Both the position numbers and the translations under genes were made by a program. A stretch of 64,000 nucleotides of DNA from Corylus avellana (lineage: Eukaryota; Streptophyta; Magnoliopsida; Fagales; Betulaceae). Where the stretch lies: NCBI RefSeq assembly GCF_901000735.1, contig NC_081549.1, forward strand, positions 18,957,603-19,021,602, in the 5' to 3' direction. Positions 57,701 to 64,000 of the stretch are shown here, piece after piece. The notes under the pieces were generated by a model. The model made no database searches, was not told the DNA's origin, and was given only the letters and a program-made list of their open reading frames with translations. Each line of letters begins with the position of its first letter. The stretch's first letter is position 1.

Positions 57701-60700
57701 ATCAGAAGCTCGATTCCAAAATTGAGTATCAGGAAAGGATTCTTTCATCTCAAGATGCTTCAAGATACCTAAAATATTACCTGTGAAGCATAACAACAAT
57801 GATACGAGCATGTAAATTCATAGAATCTAATGAAGTTCATAGAGCTTGACAATCAAATTCCCTAAAAATGAAAAAAATAAAAATCTCTGTTGTCAATACA
57901 CTTTTAAACTGCTACCCTTTTCTCAAGCAAATTGTTGAATTAATTGCAAAACAAAAGAACCATGCTTAAACAGTGCAATGCCCATCTCCGACTGCCCTTT
58001 GGGGGATGGGTGGGAAGCTCCTAAAGCATCTATTTTCATCTGACTCAATAATTGCAAAATAGCCTGACCTCTAAAACTCCAACTAGGCACTGTATTATCT
58101 TTGAGAAGATGATTTTCTTTTTTTGATAAATAATGTGTCTTTGAGAAGATGATATTTTAATCATCATAAACAAGTGTTAAGCAAATTTCCTAACCAAAAA
58201 TCAAGAATAAATCCGCATTTGACTCGAGTTAACATTTTTGTTATGCAACATCTTTTAAATACAACCTCATATCTGTTTAGTAGGAATGAGGGGGAAAGAT
58301 CGAAAGAGATTGTCATTTTTCTTTACAAGTGTTTAGTAGGAGGATAGAAAGGTGAGAGGATGAAAAGTATTTTCTAATAAATTTCCATTATACCCTTGTG
58401 TGAAATTGTTTTTGATAAATTACAGAGGTAAAATTGTCAAACCATGAATTCATGCCATTTTCTCTCCTCTTTTTTCTCCCACTTTGGGAGGATGAAATAT
58501 GGTGGGACTGGTTGGACAAAGCCCATCCATCTCCTGCTCCTTCCTTTTTCTACCCTACAAATAAGAGAAAATGGCAATCCACTCTTCCATTGTTCTCCCA
58601 TCCTTATTTGTCCTTGTTAGGTTTTTTAATTTTCTAATTCAGTGACAAAATAATTTTGAATGTAATTTTTAGACCCACGGTTGTGTTCAAGACAAGTTTG
58701 GAGCTTAAATGAAGAAAAATCAAGAGTTGAAGATTTGGATCAATCAAACTCAATTTGGATTGATTAAACTAAATTTGGATCGATCAAATTCAAATTGAAT
58801 CAATCAAATTTGTCAAGAAAAGGAAAGGTTCATAAAATAAGATCGCAAATTTGGATCGATCAAAAACATTTGGACCGATCAAACTTAAGTTGGATCAATC
58901 AAAATTTCTGCAAAACCATTTTAGCCTAGCTAACTTTGATCAAATAGCCTTGTCTTTCCCTAGACTATATAAGCATCATAACCCATGACCTTAGGGGTGT
59001 TAGGGGAGGCTATTTCACTATTGTTCTAAAGAGTTTTCATCATGTTCTTGAGCCTAAACAATGCCTAACCCTCTCAAAATTTGTCTAGAGAGTTTTCATA
59101 GCCTATTCTCTTGGAGTGTTTCTTTCAAACCACATAGTCCATCATCAAACAATCAAAGTCTATTGGAGTTCCGGTAAAGAAGATCAAGTAGAAGAATTAT
59201 CCAAAGGCCTTTGGAGAAATACTACAGTAGTAGGCAAGCGGGTCATTTGCTTAGTACAAGGGTATGTCAATTGCAAAGATTTTGCAAGTATGAACATCTT
59301 GTACTTTCTCATTCTTCTATAGTATATTAATCTCCTAAGTTTGACTGCCGCGAAGTGATTTTACTTTTGAAGAGCTTCTCAAAATGTTTTCACTTTGTCA
59401 CCAAATACTTGTGTTGATTAATTTATTGCTTTCATAATATTTGGTGAATTTTTATGTGACGGTTATTATTTTTAAATTCCGTACTATATTATAAGCACCT
59501 ATTCAACCCCCATTCTAGGTGTTGTTTGGAGTCATTGGGTTATATTTCAGTCTTTCCACGTCTCCCTACAAAACACACTTACAGTGCACAAGTTCTATGC
59601 CTATTTAATAGGAACATAAGAAAATAAAAACTCTCTAGAAAGCTCAAAAGAAACATACAGAAGCAATGATAACTCACAAGATAAGCAAGGGCCGAAAAGT
59701 TAAAAAACTGTACCTTGTCCAGATGTGCTACTGGCATAGCCTAAAGATTTACCAGAGCAAATAGACTCTGCAAAAAGCTGAATACCTCTAAATCTTTGAA
59801 GCACATGAAGAGCATTCTTACTTCGTGCGTTTTGGACATTTTTTAGCAACAAGGACAATATGAATCCACTGGAAGATTTGAGTTCCTCATACATGGCATT
59901 AAGGCCATAATTTGGGGTCATATGAGTCCTTCCACAACGAGCAGCAATTTCCATTGTTACGATGGAGTACTTAAGAGTGTCCCACATAAGCATTGAGTGG
60001 CTTACCCTTTCAGACTGTGATAACTTATCCTGTTTGTTTGGATAATACATTTTAGAGAACACCCGACGAACAGACTCAAGATTTGACCTCATTCCTCCAT
60101 TTCCCTGCAGGGGAAGAGCTTTAAGAATTTCATCCTTCCCAACCACATTGGCTGCAGATTGCAAGAGAGCCAAGGCTTGCTGAATGCGAAGTGAACTAAT
60201 TTCTTCAGACGATGCGGCTGAAGGGCCAGCAGCACATGAGTAACTCACAGTTGAACTTACAGACTGCTCCCAACCATCTTTGAAATCCCCAGGTAAAGCA
60301 GGCATGACAGAATTTGCGAGTCGCCGACATACGGGGCAGAGAAACTCTCCCTAGCAAAAGGAGTACATGAAAGATCAAAATGGTGATTGTTCCATCAACT
60401 GTAGAAAATGAAAGACAGTGGGATCATTTACCAGAGCTGGGTCCACGATATGGCCTCCTTCGAAAACAATTCTTCTGACATATCTGGGTTAAAAATGTCA
60501 GAACAAAGTATTCATCAAAGAAAAAAAAAAATCAGATCTCATCTTAAGCACTTTACATAATCAAACACACTAAAGCCTTCCTTCACAACATTGGATGCAA
60601 TAAACCTATAAATATCTCTTCCATTCATCGCAACATATCCACAGAATCACCAAAAGGCGTTTCCAACACTAATAGGTTTAATTGAACCTTTTTTTTAATT

Positions 60701-62259
60701 GTAACTCTCCAATAAAATTAATAATATAAGCAAAAATATCTATATTATAAGCAAAAATAAATAAATAACCTGCTGGTGCACCTTCTACATCATTTTACAC
60801 TTTTGACTTGTCATATGCCCAAGTGACCTATCTTTAGTTATATTTTCAAGTCACTGATTTAACCGTCAGTAATTCATTAAAAAATAATAGTCATAATTAT
60901 TGATAGCCAGCTATCCATGTTCATTATTTAAATACAAGAATGTCCTATATGTCAAAAGAAAAAGTTTTACATAGTTTTTGAAATGTATTATTTTCACTTC
61001 TTTTTTACTATTTTTCATTCTTCTCTACATCATACATAGCATAGAAGCAGAAACATGCTGAATGAACTACAAAACAGTCACAGCGAAACTACTTCACATA
61101 TCTGTGTATGTCCTAGTGCCCACATAATATATCTATGTGAATAAACACATGCATCTTTAAGGATACGTCAGTTCAAAGCTTTATCACAAAGCTTATGCAT
61201 ATAAGGCAAGACACTCTAAAGTCTATTTCCTTCTTGGTATACAAAAGCTTCCAGGCTTGCAATTCGGACTTCATGGAAATGCCACAAACTACTTTGACAT
61301 ACATTTTGAGGCTTCAATAAAGCAATATTTATTTATCGGGTTAATTACATTTATCCTCCATCAACGATCACTCATTTACACATTGTCCCTACGAACGTAA
61401 GATGCACATGATCTTTTTCCCATGAAATCATGAAAATTCCCTAATAATAATAAAAATAAAAATAATAATAATAATAAAAAAAAGCTTTAAAGGGTGGTTG
61501 TAGAATCACCTCCCAATCACATGGGGGTGGCTCAGTCACCCACGAAGGACAAGGAGGGCGGTTGAGCCACCTCCAATCGCTTGGGGGTGGTCCAGCCACC
61601 AACCCCAAGTGTTAAGGGGTGGTTCAGCCAACCCCAAGGATGGCTAACCACCCCTTTTTGTTTTGGAAATTTAAGATTTCTTTTCTATTTTTTATTGCTT
61701 TTATTTTTATTTTTAAAATTCTAAGCGTATTTTTGTCATTTCATGTTAAAAATGAGCTTGTGCGTGCCACATGTACGTTTTTTCCGTTTGATTTAAAGTG
61801 CACGACTTACATAAGGGTTTTTTTTGCCAACGATTAGTAGTTGAAGGAGGTTAAGTGTAATTAACCCTTATTTATAAATGTAGAATCTAATATAAAGATT
61901 AAGTGTACAAGCTGAGACATTCGAGTCATATCCCTTGTCCCTAATTAAAAGGCTAGTACGACTTATGATAATAATTTTAAAAACGTAAGCTGCCCTAAGT
62001 ACATAGAAAGTATACATGAGAAGCCACCTAACTAGTAGGGGCAAAAAGAATAAGAAAATCATGATAACTATATAGAAATTATGATAATAATTATAAATAA
62101 GTTGTATCTTTGAACTGCAACATTTGTTCCCCCTTTGTAGCTTAGTTATCATGATTTTCTTATTATTTTTTCTCTTTCTAACAAGCTAGGTGTTTTCTCT
62201 TATATACTTTCCTGTATTCATGGAGGCACCTTACACTTTTAATGATAATTCAATTACTT

Positions 62260-62299
<40 letters not shown>

Positions 62300-63613
62300 T
62301 AGAAATTGCATTAAGTAGTTTGAAACACATTTGAGGTTATACCAAGAAAAAATACATAATCTGTAATCCAGGAAAAAAAGGGAAAGGCATTAAAAGATTC
62401 TAACACCAAAATCATAACAAGAAAGATCTGGCATATTACTTATCCAAAAAAACAAAAAAAGAAGAAAGATCAAGCATATTTCAATTGTCAACTCCACTGT
62501 TTCAAAGATAAGATAATCAAAAGTTAAGAGAAAAAGCAATCAAGAAGATCCAAAACCACAAAAGGTGATAATAGTATGAAATTTCAATTTCCAATGACTT
62601 ACCTTTCCTTCAATGAAGCTAAATAGCGATCAAGACATCCCTGATGCAAAGCATGCCCACAGGAAGAAATATGAACTCCATCACCATCTGAAGGGCCAAA
62701 TCCATCGTATGCTGGACACTTTGAAGTAGATTCTACTGAAGCCTTATCCTTACGAGCATCTTCAGATGCTGAGGGACTTCCTTTCATTGCTCTAGAAAGA
62801 GCAGCTATGTACTTTCCAAGCAAGACAGATTCAGCATCTTTCCTTCTTTCTGAACTCCCTTCAGCAGTTGAAAGTTTATTATCATCCTCTGTAAAATTTG
62901 AATGAAGCAAAGTATCATGCATTTCTCTACGTATGCAGAAGTACATATCTTGTTCCAACGTCTCCATGGAATATACAGTCCTCTCCCTTCCATCATTGGA
63001 TGTGCGTGGCACTTGAATATCCCTCACTGCAGGGAACCAAGCCTTGACAAAATCTACAAAAGCATTGACTTCCTCAGGTTGTCCATAAAGAGAGTATTCA
63101 TTGACTGCATTCTGAACCAACTGTGCTGATGGGGACGATGAAATCAATCCTGAACCACCTGATGAGGTGCTTATTCCAGATTGATCAGTCACCTTGTCTG
63201 TGGCAGCAGAAACATGCTCCTTCTCTAACCGGCAAAATTTATCCCATGATGGGGGACCTCTGTCAACGAAACTCACAAGCCTAGATTTCTTGTTCCAACA
63301 ACAAAAAATATCTACCATCAATTTTCACTTAAGTTACAAATGGTACACATCAGTTGATAGCAGGAAAATTATTCAGCAATAGGAAACCTAGCAGGGTACA
63401 GCATAGACACCAAGTGGTTACCTGCAGAAGAATCAGGAATGACATGGGATCTTTGGAATTGGGATCATGGCAAAGGGAGCAAACAACTTCTGCTGTCTGT
63501 TCTGAATCATCTCCAACATCAGAGCTATTTACTACTTGTCCAGATTTTGAACTTTCATCCACAGCGGAATCCATGCTTGCCAAAAACTTTGATTGCTCAG
63601 CTCTCATTTTTTC
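54770..63613 (-). CDS. PRT6: PRT6 N-degron E3 ubiquitin ligase, C-terminal part
   Basis: PRT6 recognises proteins with basic N-terminal residues and tags them for the proteasome, including group VII ERF hypoxia factors. Eleven exons on the minus strand: 63613-63422, 63288-62603, 60483-60432, 60350-59714, 57780-57572, 57500-56962, 56869-56765, 56531-56465, 56333-56256, 55167-55099 and 54844-54770. They join in frame to 902 codons plus stop. The RING-H2 is assembled over three of these: CPAYDGFGPSDGDGVHISSC with GHALHQGC, then GEFLCPVCRRL. A Cys-rich C-terminal knot follows (CPDCKSTLGEPALCLLCGRL, CSPSWKSCCR). The protein ends GLDRSSKVLHQTTIGSFFTV, close to the Arabidopsis end as I recall it. 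The UBR box and about the first half of the protein lie right of the window. The introns hold a Tourist-like MITE, a Mutator-type MITE, LTR remains and an Au SINE. Confidence 0.93.
55531..56103. mobile_element. Tourist-like (PIF/Harbinger) MITE in a PRT6 intron
   Basis: The left end is GAGCCCGTTTGGTTTGTGGA and the right end read inward is GGCGTCGTTTGTTTTGTGGA. TAA flanks both sides (55528-55530 and 56104-56106), the 3-bp duplication typical of PIF/Harbinger. The core (55755-55895) carries GC-rich palindromes such as GGGTGGCCGACCAGCCACCC. At 573 bases it lacks a transposase. Confidence 0.82.
58680..59535. mobile_element. Probable LTR-type remnant in a PRT6 intron
   Basis: It starts with a cluster of TTTGGATCGATCAAA-like units (58735-58911) and ends with TTCAACCCCCATTCTAGGTG (59502-59521), a phrase often found near the inner edge of plant LTRs. 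No coding domain was seen. The boundaries and class are uncertain. Confidence 0.4.
60484..62602. other. Long PRT6 intron with repeats
   Basis: This intron lies between the two exons that encode the RING-H2. It holds a Mutator-type MITE (61338-61867) and a (TA)n(CA)n run at about 62263-62300, otherwise AT-rich sequence. Confidence 0.8.
61338..61867. mobile_element. Mutator-type MITE with GC-rich core
   Basis: The left end is GGGTTAATTACATTTATCCT and the right end read inward is GGGTTAATTACACTTAACCT. The flanks TTATTTATC and TTATTTATA agree at 8 of 9 bases. The core at about 61490-61655 is rich in GGGGTGGTTxxxCCACC palindromes. It is 530 bases long with no coding capacity. Confidence 0.78.
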
Positions 63614-63728
63614 CTGCATAACAAACCAAGTTAATTCATAACTGGGAACAACTTAATTTGGTGCAATAAAAGAATAACTAATACACTAATACAGCCAAAT
63701 CACGGTAGGTTCAGTTTATATATATATT

Positions 63729-63971
63729 TTTTGATGTCGGGGAACCTCTCCAAGGCAGGACCCTTTGGACCCACCCCTGCAGAGTAAACCCCGGTCTCGT
63801 GCACCGCACCCTCAGAAGTTTCCCTGCACGGAACTGCTTAAATCGCTGGCTTTTTACCAGGGGGTGTGGCCCCAAAGGATTGTTTACACCCATGAGGTGT
63901 TGAACCTTGGACCTTGAAGGGGATGATACCTCAAGACCAAGGCCTCCACCACTTGGGCCAACCCCTTGGGG
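63729..63971 (-). mobile_element. Au-like SINE, full length, in a PRT6 intron
   Basis: Minus strand: CCCCAAGGGGTTGGCCCAAG (A-box region), a decayed B box GGTTCAACACC, TGGGTGTAAACAATCC, and an end at CCCCGACATCAAAAAA. A perfect 14-base duplication TTTATATATATATT flanks it (63715-63728 and 63972-63985), although the AT repeat weakens that evidence. The layout agrees with the plant Au SINE family. Confidence 0.82.
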
Positions 63972-64000
63972 TTTATATATATATTGCTCTGAATTTCAGG

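Noticed and set aside
1..64000. CRISPR array, operon or bacterial defence system
   Set aside because: No regularly spaced short repeats with unique spacers were seen; all genes are intron-split plant genes.

Overview
The window is nuclear DNA from a flowering plant, most likely a woody eudicot. It has AT-rich intergenic space, intron-split genes with GT/AG junctions, a nuclear tRNA gene and many plant-type mobile elements. I cannot name the species.

Layout, left to right. An orphan terminal exon of a pectin acetylesterase (+) lies near 1.2 kb. It is followed by a POLTERGEIST-LIKE PP2C phosphatase (-, 3911-6546), a 100-bp assembly gap (8229-8328) flanked by two copies of one 1.1-1.2 kb sequence, and a TRM32-like DUF4378 protein (+, 12935-16520). 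Then come tRNA-Lys(CTT), a decayed LINE, a small RING-H2 gene (+), about 6.5 kb of repeat-rich intergenic DNA, and a type 2 metallothionein (+, 26548-27101). A KIN-10-type kinesin (-, 28523-37409) follows, with a 5.4-kb Ty1/copia element in one intron. The rest is TIM9 (+), a three-repeat MYB3R transcription factor (+, 45579-49533) and the C-terminal 902 codons of the N-degron E3 ligase PRT6 (-, from 63613 to 54770). The start of PRT6 lies beyond the right edge.

I rebuilt the exons of seven genes by hand from splice signals and reading-frame continuity. For every gene complete in the window the exon lengths sum to a multiple of three. As I recall the Arabidopsis map, the gene set PRT6, MYB3R5, KIN10C, MT2B, a DUF3741/TRM32-like gene and PLL2 occupies AT5G02310-AT5G02400 in the same order, so this is probably an ancient conserved block. 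TIM9 and the RING gene are not in my memory of that interval.

The genes do not form one pathway. One plausible link is cell-cycle control: the same 10-base MSA-like site, TCCAACGGTC, lies upstream of both the kinesin and MYB3R, and MYB3R proteins bind MSA sites.

The accessory content is mostly repeats: Mutator-type MITEs with 9-bp target duplications, a Tourist-like MITE, tRNA-derived SINEs, foldback elements with GC-rich palindromic cores, and the copia element. The copia LTRs carry a 46-bp tandem array of heat-shock-element-like sites, recalling ONSEN. I found no CRISPR array, operon or clearly new biochemical system. The best leads are the heat-element-like LTR inside the kinesin gene, the GC-rich module shared by unrelated MITEs, and the gap-edge duplication.
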